Source of the DNA: Stagnimonas sp965279705
GTDB taxonomy: Bacteria; Pseudomonadota; Gammaproteobacteria; Nevskiales; Nevskiaceae
Assembly: GCA_965279705.1 (NCBI GenBank)
Contig: OZ257257.1
Span: 496,001 to 560,000 of the forward strand
Reading direction: 5' to 3'
Length of the DNA stretch: 64,000 nt
Shown here: positions 17,348 to 25,667 of the stretch, piece by piece
Position numbering within the stretch: position 1 is the stretch's first letter
How the letters are laid out: each line of letters begins with the position of its first letter
Position numbers and translations under genes: made by a program
The notes under the pieces: generated by a model
What the model was told of the DNA's origin: nothing
What the model saw: only the letters and a program-made list of their open reading frames with translations
Databases searched by the model: none

Positions 17348-18756
17348 GCCTCGCCAAATCCCCCATGCGCCGCGTGCGGCAAGTGCATTTTCTGGGCATT
17401 GGCGGCTCCGGCATGTCCGGCATCGCCGAAGTGCTGCTCAACTTGGGCTATGCGGTGAGCGGCACGGATCTCAAGGCCTCGCCCGCCACGCAACGCTTGC
17501 AGGCGATGGGTGCGACCGTGTTCTTCGGCCATGCTGCCGACAACGCCGTGGGTGCCGACGTGATCGTGGTTTCTACCGCCGTGAAGGTGGGCAACCCGGA
17601 ACTCGAGTACGCACGCGAACATCGCATTCCGGTCGTGCGCCGCGCCGAGATGCTGGCGGAGCTGATGCGCTTCCGTTACGGCATCGCCATTGCCGGCACG
17701 CATGGCAAGACCACCACCACGAGTCTGGTCGCCAGCGTGCTGGCCGAAGGCGGACTCGACCCCACGTTCGTCGTCGGCGGCAAGGTGAAGGGTGCCGATG
17801 CCAACGCCAAGCTCGGTGCTGGCCAGTATCTAGTTGCCGAAGCCGATGAGAGCGATGCCAGCTTTCTGCACCTCTCGCCGATGATCGCCGCCGTCACCAA
17901 CATCGACGCCGACCATCTCGAAACCTATGGCGGTGACTTCGGCAAGTTGAAGGCGACCTTCATCGAGTTCCTCAACCGCCTGCCGTTCTATGGCCTCGCG
18001 GTGTTGTGTGTGGATGACGCCGTGGTGCGCGAGCTGCTGCCGACTATTGGCCGTCCCGTCATTACTTACGGCTTCGCGGACGACGCCGATGTGCGCGCCG
18101 TCGACGTGCGGCCCGAGGGCAGCGGCTCGCACTTCACGGCCATTTTCAAGGACGGCACCCGCGAGGAGTTTCATCTCAACCTGCCGGGCCGCCACAACGT
18201 GCAGAACACGCTGGCCGCACTCGCCATCGCGCAGGAACTGGGCGTGAGCATCGCGGCGATGCAGAAGGCGCTGTCGGGCTTCGCCGGTGTCGGCCGCCGC
18301 TGCGAACCGCACGGAGTGCTCGACATCGACGGCGCGAAGGTCACCTTGATCGACGACTACGGCCATCACCCGCGCGAGCTGGCGGCGACGTTTGAAGCGG
18401 TGCGCAGCGCGCATCCCGACAAGCGTCTAGTCGTGGCTTTTCAGCCACACCGCTACAGCCGCACGCGCGATCTGTTCGACGAGTTTGGCGAAGTGCTGTC
18501 GAGCGTCGATGCGCTGCTGCTGTTCGATGTCTACGCCGCAGGCGAAGCGCCGATTGCCGGCTACGACAGCAAGGCGCTGGCGCGTGGCATCCGCGCGCGC
18601 GGCAAGGTCGAGCCGGTGGTGCTGAAAGCTGTCAGCGAGCTGCCCGAAGCCCTGCGCGGTGTCGTGCGCGATGGCGATGTGCTGTTGACGGTGGGCGCGG
18701 GTGATGTCGGCAATGCGCCTGGCTTGCTGCTGCAAGCGTATGGAGCGTATCCATGA
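17344..18756 (+). CDS. murC: UDP-MurNAc:L-alanine ligase
   Basis: 470 aa. It attaches the first residue of the stem peptide. The N-terminal Rossmann motif is HFLGIGGSGMSGIAEVLL, and the ATP loop AGTHGKTTTTSLVA lies near residues 116-129. EADESDASFLHLSP and NIDADHLETYGGDF follow, with IDDYGHHPRELAATFEA in the last domain. All are MurC hallmarks. It overlaps murB by 4 nt. Confidence 0.96.
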   Translation: MSLAKSPMRRVRQVHFLGIGGSGMSGIAEVLLNLGYAVSGTDLKASPATQRLQAMGATVFFGHAADNAVGADVIVVSTAVKVGNPELEYAREHRIPVVRRAEMLAELMRFRYGIAIAGTHGKTTTTSLVASVLAEGGLDPTFVVGGKVKGADANAKLGAGQYLVAEADESDASFLHLSPMIAAVTNIDADHLETYGGDFGKLKATFIEFLNRLPFYGLAVLCVDDAVVRELLPTIGRPVITYGFADDADVRAVDVRPEGSGSHFTAIFKDGTREEFHLNLPGRHNVQNTLAALAIAQELGVSIAAMQKALSGFAGVGRRCEPHGVLDIDGAKVTLIDDYGHHPRELAATFEAVRSAHPDKRLVVAFQPHRYSRTRDLFDEFGEVLSSVDALLLFDVYAAGEAPIAGYDSKALARGIRARGKVEPVVLKAVSELPEALRGVVRDGDVLLTVGAGDVGNAPGLLLQAYGAYP

Positions 18757-19634
18757 ACGTGCGCGGCTCCATCAAGCACAACGAATTGCTCTCACGCCAC
18801 ACGAGCTGGCGCGTCGGTGGGCCGGCACGCACCTTCTTCGAACCGGCGGATCGCGAGGACCTCATCACCTTCGTGCGTGCCTTGCCTGTCGATGAGCCGC
18901 TGCTATGGCTCGGCCTCGGCAGCAATCTGCTGGTGCGCGATGGCGGCTTTGCCGGCACGGTGATTCACCTGCATGGTGCACTCGATGAGTTGCGTCGCGA
19001 GAGCGAGCAGATCGTGTTTGCCCAAGCCGGCACCCACTGCGCACGCCTGGCCAAGTTTGCGAGAGACGAGAAGCTCGCAGGTCTCGGCTTCATGGCCGGC
19101 ATCCCCGGCACGGTGGGTGGTGCGCTCGCCATGAATGCCGGTGCATGGGGCGGCGAGACCTGGCCTCAGGTGAGTGAGGCCGAAATCCTTCGTCGCGACG
19201 GCGGTACGGAGTGGCTGCCCGCAGGCGACTTCCGCTTTGCCTATCGCGAGGTCGAGGTGCCGCAACGAGCGATCGGGTTCATCGCCGCGCGCTTCAACGT
19301 CACATCGGATGCCGATGGCAGCCACGAGCGCTACACGCGCGAGTCGCTGGCCAAGCGCAAGGCGACACAACCCGTCGGCAAGCCGAGTGCGGGCAGCACC
19401 TTCCGCAATCCGGTGGGCGATCATGCCGCAAGGCTGATCGAGTCCTGCGGACTCAAGGGCCATCGCATTGGCGGGGCTATGGTTTCGGTGCAGCACGCCA
19501 ATTTCGTGCTGACCGAAGAAGGCGCAAGCGCTGCCGATGTGGAGCAGCTCATCGCGCACCTGCAAGCCATCGTGAAAGCACAGACCGGCGTTGTATTGCA
19601 CGCCGAAGTGAAGATTGTCGGAGACGCCGCATGA
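18753..19634 (+). CDS. murB: UDP-N-acetylenolpyruvoylglucosamine reductase
   Basis: 293 aa. An FAD enzyme that reduces enolpyruvyl-UDP-GlcNAc to UDP-MurNAc. The FAD domain shows HTSWRVGGPARTFFEPAD, LGLGSNLLVRDGGF and GFMAGIPGTVGGALAMNAGAW. The substrate domain has FAYREVEVPQRA and GSTFRNPVGDHAARLIE with the catalytic serine. The length is nearer the shorter type II MurB proteins than the 342 aa E. coli type I enzyme. It overlaps ddlB by 4 nt. Confidence 0.94.
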   Translation: MNVRGSIKHNELLSRHTSWRVGGPARTFFEPADREDLITFVRALPVDEPLLWLGLGSNLLVRDGGFAGTVIHLHGALDELRRESEQIVFAQAGTHCARLAKFARDEKLAGLGFMAGIPGTVGGALAMNAGAWGGETWPQVSEAEILRRDGGTEWLPAGDFRFAYREVEVPQRAIGFIAARFNVTSDADGSHERYTRESLAKRKATQPVGKPSAGSTFRNPVGDHAARLIESCGLKGHRIGGAMVSVQHANFVLTEEGASAADVEQLIAHLQAIVKAQTGVVLHAEVKIVGDAA

Positions 19635-20572
19635 AGACCGTGACCGATCCGAAAGTGTTTGGAAAAGTCGCCGTGCTCATGGGTGGCTGGAGCGCCGAGC
19701 GGCAGGTGTCGCTGTGGAGCGGTGAAGGTGTGACCAAGGCGCTGCAGGAGCGCGGCGTCGAGGCGGTCGGCCTCAACATCAGCACGCCGGCGCAGCTGTT
19801 CGCCCTGAAGAGCGAGGGCTACAACCGCGTCTTCAATATCCTGCACGGCACCGGTGGCGAAGACGGTACGGTGCAGGCGATTCTCGATCTACTCGGTCTG
19901 CCGTATCCGGGCTCTGCTGTGGCGGCGTCGGCCATCGCGATGGACAAGCTCGCGACCAAGCGCATCTGGAAGGCCGAAGGCTTGCCGACGCCGGGCTTCC
20001 GCGTGCTGGCTTCGGTTGCGGACGCTGAAAGTGCTGCCAAGCACTTCGGCTACCCCTTCATCATCAAGCCCGCTGCCGATGGCAGCAGCGTTGGCGTCAC
20101 GAAGGTGAAGGTCGCTGAGCAAATCACGCAAGCCTTTGCCGATGCAGAGGGCGGGGTGGGCCGCGTGGTGATGGCCGAGCAATTCATTGATGGCGGCGCC
20201 AAGCACGCCGAGTACACCTGCCCGGTGTTGCGCGGCGTGGCGTTGCCGGTGATCCGCATCGAGCCGGATGGCGAGTTCTACGATTACAACGCCAAATACC
20301 TCAGCGACAACACTAAGTATCTGTGCCCAGCCGGTCTCAAGGCCGAGCACGAAGCCAGTATCCAAGCGCTGTGCCTCAAGGCTTTCGCACTGATCGGCTG
20401 CAAGGACTGGGGCCGCGTGGACTTCCTGATGGGCGATGACGGCCAGCCGCAGTTGCTGGAGCTCAACACCCTGCCGGGCATGACCTCGCACTCGCTGGTG
20501 CCGATGGCCGCGAAGGTGAGCGGCTTGAGCTATGCCGATCTCTGCTGGTCGCTGCTGGAAGCGACCTTGTGA
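19631..20572 (+). CDS. ddlB: D-alanine:D-alanine ligase
   Basis: 313 aa, an ATP-grasp enzyme making D-Ala-D-Ala for MurF. Blocks seen are VAVLMGGWSAERQVSLWSG, NILHGTGGEDGTVQAIL, GLPYPGSAVAASAIAMDK, IIKPAADGSSVGVTKV and the metal-binding LLELNTLPGMTSHSLVPMAA. The family usually reads HGxxGEDG where this protein has HGTGGEDG, which fits. The ATG at 19631 overlaps the murB stop, and the TGA overlaps a GTG used by ftsQ. Confidence 0.95.
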   Translation: MKTVTDPKVFGKVAVLMGGWSAERQVSLWSGEGVTKALQERGVEAVGLNISTPAQLFALKSEGYNRVFNILHGTGGEDGTVQAILDLLGLPYPGSAVAASAIAMDKLATKRIWKAEGLPTPGFRVLASVADAESAAKHFGYPFIIKPAADGSSVGVTKVKVAEQITQAFADAEGGVGRVVMAEQFIDGGAKHAEYTCPVLRGVALPVIRIEPDGEFYDYNAKYLSDNTKYLCPAGLKAEHEASIQALCLKAFALIGCKDWGRVDFLMGDDGQPQLLELNTLPGMTSHSLVPMAAKVSGLSYADLCWSLLEATL

Positions 20573-21405
20573 CCGCGCTCGCCATGAACCTGCCCTTCAC
20601 TCACCGCCAACGTCCCGACCGGGGTGCTGTCGAGCCGATGCTGCCGCCTGCACTGCGGCGCTTTGCCATCAGCCTGGTGGCGGTGGTCGCCACACTGGCC
20701 TTGGGCCGCTTCGCGCTGCATCGCTTCGATGCGCCGGTGCGTGAGCTCGCCATCACCGGCAGCCTGCGACACGTGCAGCCGGACGAAGTGCGCGCCGTCG
20801 CAGCACCCCTGCTGGACGCCAAGCTGTTCGAGCTCGATCTCGATGTCGTGCGCAGCGCTGTCGAGCGTCTGCCCTGGGTTGCCCATGTGCGCATCGACCG
20901 TCAATGGCCGGCCCGGCTGGGTGTGCGTATCACCGAGCGCGAGCCTTTCGCCCGCTGGGGCGACAGCCAGGCGCTCTCGACCGAGGGCGTGGTATTCGCA
21001 CCCGGCAGCATTGCGCTCGCCAGTACCTTGCCGCAGTTGGGCGGCGCCGCCGGCCGCGAGCTTGAAGTGATGGCGATGTATGGCCAGCTGGCCGATCGCC
21101 TCTCAGAGACCCCATTCGCATTGGCCGGCCTGACCCAGGACGCACGCGGCGAATGGACCGGCACCACACACAAAGGCACCAGCCTGCGCTTTGGCCGCGA
21201 CAACCCGGTCGAGCAGGTGGCACGCCTGAAGAACACCGTATTGCCGGCGCTCAGCCGCCGGCTCGATGCCGTCCAGCGCATTGACCTGCGCTACGCCAAC
21301 GGCTTTGCCGTGGGCTGGCGCAATGCCGCGGATGCCCAGACTTTCCTTGATGCACCGACGGCTGCTGCCAAAGCGCCTGCCGTCGTACCCGGAGCCACAC
21401 CATGA
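20569..21405 (+). CDS. ftsQ: Cell division protein FtsQ
   Basis: 278 aa from the GTG at 20569, which overlaps the ddlB stop (GTGA); an ATG at 20584 is the alternative. A basic N-terminus, one membrane segment (about residues 27-47) and a periplasmic POTRA domain follow. The POTRA part includes VRELAITGSLRHVQPDEVR and LPWVAHVRIDRQWPARLGVRI, the latter being the best conserved FtsQ stretch. The FtsQ/DivIB domain continues to about residue 255. It recruits FtsL/FtsB to the septum. It overlaps ftsA by 4 nt. Confidence 0.93.
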   Translation: MTALAMNLPFTHRQRPDRGAVEPMLPPALRRFAISLVAVVATLALGRFALHRFDAPVRELAITGSLRHVQPDEVRAVAAPLLDAKLFELDLDVVRSAVERLPWVAHVRIDRQWPARLGVRITEREPFARWGDSQALSTEGVVFAPGSIALASTLPQLGGAAGRELEVMAMYGQLADRLSETPFALAGLTQDARGEWTGTTHKGTSLRFGRDNPVEQVARLKNTVLPALSRRLDAVQRIDLRYANGFAVGWRNAADAQTFLDAPTAAAKAPAVVPGATP

Positions 21406-22637
21406 GTCGCCGTCCCGAACCCCATTACGTTTTTGCCCTCGATGTCGGCACCTCGAAAGTCGCCGCCCTGGTCGGAGAAATCACCCCTGAAGGCAAGCTG
21501 CAGGTGGTGGGTCTGGGCACCTACCCGAACAAGGGTTTGAAGAAGGGCGTGATCGCGAACATCGACGCCACCGTGCAGGCAATCCAGCGTGCCGTGGAGA
21601 ACGCTGAGCACATGGCCAACTGCCGCGCCCGCATGGCGCATGTGGCCATCACCGGCACCCACATCAAGAGCGTCACCAAATCGGGTGTCGCCGCCATCAA
21701 GCACCGCGAGGTGCAGCAGAAGGATGTCGATGCCGTGGTCGAGAACGGTTCGGCCATCCCGGTGCCGGCAGACCAGCAGGTGCTGCACGTGCTGCCGCAG
21801 GAGTTCGTGGTGGATGGCCAGGAAGGCATCCAGGACCCGGTCGGCATGAGCGCGGTGCGGTTGGATGTGAACGTGCACATCGTCACCGGCTCGGTGTCGG
21901 CGGCGCAGAACCTGCACAAGTGTGTGGAGAAATGCGGCCTCGTCATCGAGAAGCTGGTGATCTCGCATCTCGCCAGTGCCGATGCGGTGCTGACCGACGA
22001 TGAGCGCGAACTCGGCATCTGCTGCGTCGATATCGGCGGCGGGACCAGTGATATTTCTGTGTATCAGAGCGGGTCCATCCGCCACACGGCGGTGCTGCCG
22101 ATTGCTGGCGATCAGGTCACCAACGACATCGCGGTGGCCTTCCGCACGCCCGCGCTGCACGCCGAAAACATCAAGCTGCAATTCGGCTGTGCGCAGCCGT
22201 GGATGGTGCAGGCCGACGAGCAGATCGAAGCGCCGAGCGTGGGCGACAACCCGCCGCGCGTGTTCTCGCGTCATGTGCTGGCCGAGGTGATTCGCCCGCG
22301 CTACGAGGAGCTGTTCCGCTACGTGGCAAAGGAGCTGCACCGCTCCGACATGCTGCAACGCATTCCGGGTGGCGTGGTGCTGACCGGCGGCGCGGCACAG
22401 ATGGTGGGCGTGGTCGAGCTCGCCGAAGAAATCCTCGAAGTGCCGGTGCGCCTGGGCTTTGCTCACGGGCTGGAAGGCATCGAGGCCGTGGGCCGCGATG
22501 CGGGGCTTTCCACCGGTGCAGGGCTGTTGCTCTACGCCAAGAAAATGAAACCGGAACTGGCGCGCTCGGCTGCGAGTGGCGGCAGTGGCGGTGATCTTCT
22601 GATGCGGGTGAAGGATTGGTTCAAGGGCAGTTTCTAA
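21402..22637 (+). CDS. ftsA: Cell division protein FtsA
   Basis: 411 aa. An actin-like ATPase that tethers FtsZ filaments to the membrane. The phosphate-1 loop is FALDVGTSKVAALVGE, the phosphate-2 region is CCVDIGGGTSDISVYQSG, and GGVVLTGGAAQMVGV is the adenosine motif. The 1C domain lies at about residues 85-165. The C-terminal amphipathic membrane-targeting helix is present at the very end (LMRVKDWFKGSF). It is the last overlapping gene of the run; the 107 nt to ftsZ hold a hairpin and a strong ribosome site. Confidence 0.96.
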   Translation: MSRRPEPHYVFALDVGTSKVAALVGEITPEGKLQVVGLGTYPNKGLKKGVIANIDATVQAIQRAVENAEHMANCRARMAHVAITGTHIKSVTKSGVAAIKHREVQQKDVDAVVENGSAIPVPADQQVLHVLPQEFVVDGQEGIQDPVGMSAVRLDVNVHIVTGSVSAAQNLHKCVEKCGLVIEKLVISHLASADAVLTDDERELGICCVDIGGGTSDISVYQSGSIRHTAVLPIAGDQVTNDIAVAFRTPALHAENIKLQFGCAQPWMVQADEQIEAPSVGDNPPRVFSRHVLAEVIRPRYEELFRYVAKELHRSDMLQRIPGGVVLTGGAAQMVGVVELAEEILEVPVRLGFAHGLEGIEAVGRDAGLSTGAGLLLYAKKMKPELARSAASGGSGGDLLMRVKDWFKGSF

Positions 22638-22649
22638 ACGAGTTTTGGC

Positions 22650-22675
22650 GGCGCTGTTTCGTAAAGGACAGCGCC
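22650..22675 (+). promoter_or_regulatory. Hairpin in the ftsA-ftsZ leader
   Basis: GGCGCTGT (22650-22657) and ACAGCGCC (22668-22675) form a perfect 8 bp stem with a 10 nt loop. No T run follows, so it is not an ordinary terminator. It stands in the largest gap inside the dcw run, 70 nt before the ftsZ start, and could act in mRNA processing, stability or attenuation. The start codon of ftsZ is set by AAGGAG at 22733-22738, 6 nt before the ATG. Confidence 0.5.
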
Positions 22676-22744
22676 ATTGACGAGCAGTTTTAGTGGTTTG
22701 GGGCCGGGGCATGGCCATTGATGTACTTACTCAAGGAGAGTGTT

Positions 22745-24025
22745 ATGGCAGGGGCAATTCAAGAAACGTTTGAACTGGTGGACGGTTTGAAATCCACCGC
22801 AGTGATCCGCGTCATCGGCGTCGGCGGTGGTGGTTGCAACACCGTCAACCAGATGGCGCAGGGCGGCATCAACGGTGTGGAGTTCGTGGTGGCCAACACC
22901 GATCGCGACCATCTCGAAAAATGCGTGACCACCAACCAGCTGCAACTGGGCGCGGCGCTCACGCGCGGCCTGGGCGCAGGCAGCAACCCCGAGATCGGCC
23001 GCCAGTCGGCGGATGAAGATCGCGAGCGCATTGCTGAAATGCTCGAAGGCACCGATCTGCTCTTCATCACCGCCGGCATGGGTGGCGGCACCGGCACGGG
23101 TGCGGCACCGGTGATTGCGGAGGTGGCGAAGGAGATGAAGATCCTTACCGTCGCCGTCGTCACCAAGCCGTTCCCCAGCGAGGGTAAGAAGCGCATGGCG
23201 CAGGCGACCCAGGGCATCACCCAACTGCAACAGCATGTCGATTCGCTGATCGTCATCCCGAACGAGAAGCTGAAGCTTGTGCTCGGCGGCTCGGTGAGCC
23301 TGATGAATGCGTTCAAGGCCGCCAACGACGTGCTGCAAAACGCCGTGCTCGGCATCAGCGATCTCATCACTCGTCCGGGCGAGATCAACCTCGACTTCGC
23401 CGACGTGCGCACCGTGATGGGCCAGCGCGGCATGGCGATGATGGGTATTGGCAAGGCCACCGGTGAAGACCGCGCCAAGCGTGCGGTGGAAGCCGCACTC
23501 TCCAGCCCGCTGCTCGACGATATCGAGATCCGCGGCGCGCGCGGCATCCTGGTCAACATCACCTGTGACGAGACGCTGACCCTCGACGAGCACGACCACA
23601 TCATGCAGCACGTCGGCGACGTGGCGAGCGAGGAGGCCGACATCAAGTGCGGCACTTCGATCGACCCGAGCCTGAACGGCGAGCTGCGCGTGACGGTCGT
23701 CGCCACCGGCCTCGCCAGCAGCCGTCAGGAAGCGCTGCCGGCACACGTGGCGCGCTTCCCCGATGCCAACGCGCGCCGCGCAATGGTGCCTGGTCTGGGT
23801 AGCGCAGCACAGATGGGCCACATGGGCCATCCCGCCGCATCGGTGCAGCCGCGCCAGCCGCAGATGCTGCCACGCGGCGTGCCGGGCCTGCGCCCTATGG
23901 GCTCGGATTCGTCCTACGCCCGTCCGCAGATGGCAGCCACTGGCAGCCATGGCAAGAACTGGTTGGAAGACCTGTCTGACGATGTGCTGGACGTGCCGGC
24001 CTTTCTGCGCGCGCAGGCCGATTGA
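22745..24025 (+). CDS. ftsZ: Cell division GTPase FtsZ
   Basis: 426 aa. A tubulin-like GTPase that forms the division ring. It has VIGVGGGGCNTVNQM near residue 21, the GTP signature GGGTGTGAAPV near 113 and the T7 catalytic loop NLDFADVRTVM near 216. The variable linker (about residues 320-405) is Pro/Gln/Met-rich. The C-terminal conserved peptide, DVLDVPAFLRAQAD, binds FtsA and ZipA-type partners. The ATG at 22745 has an AAGGAG 6 nt upstream; an ATG at 22721 lacks one. A terminator follows 120 nt later. Confidence 0.97.
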   Translation: MAGAIQETFELVDGLKSTAVIRVIGVGGGGCNTVNQMAQGGINGVEFVVANTDRDHLEKCVTTNQLQLGAALTRGLGAGSNPEIGRQSADEDRERIAEMLEGTDLLFITAGMGGGTGTGAAPVIAEVAKEMKILTVAVVTKPFPSEGKKRMAQATQGITQLQQHVDSLIVIPNEKLKLVLGGSVSLMNAFKAANDVLQNAVLGISDLITRPGEINLDFADVRTVMGQRGMAMMGIGKATGEDRAKRAVEAALSSPLLDDIEIRGARGILVNITCDETLTLDEHDHIMQHVGDVASEEADIKCGTSIDPSLNGELRVTVVATGLASSRQEALPAHVARFPDANARRAMVPGLGSAAQMGHMGHPAASVQPRQPQMLPRGVPGLRPMGSDSSYARPQMAATGSHGKNWLEDLSDDVLDVPAFLRAQAD

Positions 24026-24091
24026 TGCGGAGCTGAAAGCGCCCATGCCGGGCGGCGGCGGCCCTTAAGCCCCGCCCCGGCCCGTGCCGCT

Positions 24092-24112
24092 GCCGCCTCT
24101 GAAACAGGCGGC
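24092..24112 (+). other. Hairpin downstream of ftsZ
   Basis: GCCGCCT and AGGCGGC form a perfect 7 bp stem around a 7 nt loop, inside a very GC-rich stretch (24040-24120) and 36 nt before the main terminator. It may add 3' protection to the dcw mRNA or simply reflect base composition. Confidence 0.4.
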
Positions 24113-24147
24113 TGACGGTCGGCCGTCTCCGCTCGGCATGCGTATCG

Positions 24148-24185
24148 ACGCTGCGAAAGCCCATTGGCTTTCGCAGCGTTTTTTT
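24148..24185 (+). terminator. Intrinsic terminator of the dcw cluster
   Basis: ACGCTGCGAAAGCC (24148-24161), loop CATT and GGCTTTCGCAGCGT (24166-24179) make a perfect 14 bp stem followed by a run of seven T. This is a textbook Rho-independent terminator and separates ftsZ from lpxC. Confidence 0.95.
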
Positions 24186-24302
24186 ATGGACGGCAACGGC
24201 GCATAGGGTGTTGGCTATGAAGCACATAGCCACGCTTGCACTGAAGAAAACCGGCGTTCTGGCAGTACACTCGGCACTGACCGCTCTACAGTCCTCGCCG
24301 CC

Positions 24303-25217
24303 ATGATTCCGCAACGCACCCTCAAAGCTCCCATCCGCGCCAGCGGCATCGGCCTGCATGGCGGGCGGCAGGTGCATATTTCCATGCTGCCGGCAGATAT
24401 CAACACCGGCATCGTGTTCCGCCGCGTCGATGTCTCACCCGTGGTAGAGATCCCCGCCAGCGCTCTGCTGGTAGGCGAGGCCACCATGTGCAGCACTCTT
24501 ATTAAGGATGGGGTGAAGGTCGCGACGGTCGAGCACATCATGTCGGCGCTGTTCGGCATGAGCGTCGACAACTGCATCGTCGAGCTGTCTTCGCCAGAAA
24601 TCCCCATCCTCGACGGTTCGGCCGCACCCTTCATCTATCTGTTGCAGAGCACTGGCGTGGTGGCGCAGGACGCACCGCGCCGTTTCATGCGCATCACGCG
24701 GCCGGTGCAGGTGGACGAGGGCGACAAGTACGCCCGCATCGAACCCTACGAGGGCTACAGGCTGTCGTTCGGTATCGAGTTCAAGCACCCGGCGTTCAAG
24801 ACTTCGGCGCAAACGGCGGTGCTGGAGTTCACACCGGCAAATTATGTGAAAGAGGTGTCGCGCGCTCGCACCTTTGGCTTCATGCGCGATTTCGAGGCGT
24901 TGCGTTCCAAGAATCTGGCCTTGGGCGCCAGCATGGACAACGCCGTGGCGCTCGATGCCTACAAGGTCGTCAATCCGGATGGCCTGCGCTACGACGATGA
25001 GTTCGTAAGGCACAAGATTCTCGATGCAGTCGGCGATCTTTACTTGATCGGCGCGCCGCTTCTGGGGGCCTACACGGCCTACAAATCGGGCCATGCGCTC
25101 AACAATCAGCTGGCTTGTGCTGTGCTCAAAGATGAAAATGCCTGGGAATGGGCGACTTTTGAAGACGGCCGCCAGCCCGCGCCCAACATCACCTCGATGC
25201 ACGCCCTGGCTGCCTGA
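24303..25217 (+). CDS. lpxC: UDP-3-O-acyl-N-acetylglucosamine deacetylase
   Basis: 304 aa, standard length. A zinc deacetylase that commits UDP-acyl-GlcNAc to lipid A synthesis. ASGIGLHGGRQVHISMLPAD opens the first domain. The zinc His lies in TVEHIMSALFGM, and the second site is DEFVRHKILDAVGDLYLIG with His and Asp ligands. PGRTFG is represented by SRARTFGFMRDFE. It is expressed separately from dcw, given the terminator before it; TACACT at 24266-24271 could be its -10 but has no good -35. Nothing clear was seen in the 107 nt after it. Confidence 0.96.
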   Translation: MIPQRTLKAPIRASGIGLHGGRQVHISMLPADINTGIVFRRVDVSPVVEIPASALLVGEATMCSTLIKDGVKVATVEHIMSALFGMSVDNCIVELSSPEIPILDGSAAPFIYLLQSTGVVAQDAPRRFMRITRPVQVDEGDKYARIEPYEGYRLSFGIEFKHPAFKTSAQTAVLEFTPANYVKEVSRARTFGFMRDFEALRSKNLALGASMDNAVALDAYKVVNPDGLRYDDEFVRHKILDAVGDLYLIGAPLLGAYTAYKSGHALNNQLACAVLKDENAWEWATFEDGRQPAPNITSMHALAA

Positions 25218-25324
25218 AATAATTGCCGTTAATTGCGCATTATTTGCTCGATTAGGCTTGATTTTTGCCCGCCGAATGAACAGAAAGGTTGCGTTCAGCT
25301 AAAACCGCCGCCTAAACTTCGGGC

Positions 25325-25639
25325 TTAACGTTTTCCGGGCTGGGCTCGGATGTTGATCTCCAGACGCGTAAACCGCTCGCCGGTTTGCTCGCCGAGCCAA
25401 GTCAGTATTTCCTGCTGGCGGTAGCGTAGGGGTGTCGCCATGGCGGCACTGCTGACGATCAATGTCGCGCCAGGCGCTCGGAAATTAGCCAGTGAGACTT
25501 GTTGCGACCAGGCACCCCAGGGTGCCATCCAGCCCTTGAGGGCCTGATTGAGTTGAATGAGCTGTCGCGCATGGGCCACCAAGCCCTGCGGCAGTGCCAC
25601 AGAGTGTTCGAGATGTGTGTCGAGCCGACCGGCGTTCAC
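25325..25639 (-). CDS. dciA: DciA-type (DUF721) replicative helicase loader-like protein
   Basis: 104 aa from a GTG at 25639. It is a compact DUF721/DciA domain: LVAHARQLIQLNQALKGW in the first half and a KH-like LRYRQQEILTWLGEQTGERFTRLEINIR near the end. DciA delivers DnaB to DNA in bacteria without DnaC. The reverse-strand position between lpxC and an M23 peptidase next to secA is the usual betaproteobacterial site. Its start is only 28 nt from the start of the divergent peptidase gene. The symbol is given by family and context, not by experiment. Confidence 0.72.
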   Translation of the reverse strand: MNAGRLDTHLEHSVALPQGLVAHARQLIQLNQALKGWMAPWGAWSQQVSLANFRAPGATLIVSSAAMATPLRYRQQEILTWLGEQTGERFTRLEINIRAQPGKR

Positions 25640-25667
25640 GAGATATGTTGAAGAGGGTCAAGTTTTT

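Noticed and set aside
22650..22675. Intrinsic terminator between ftsA and ftsZ
   Set aside because: The stem is good but there is no T run, and ftsZ has no convincing promoter after it.
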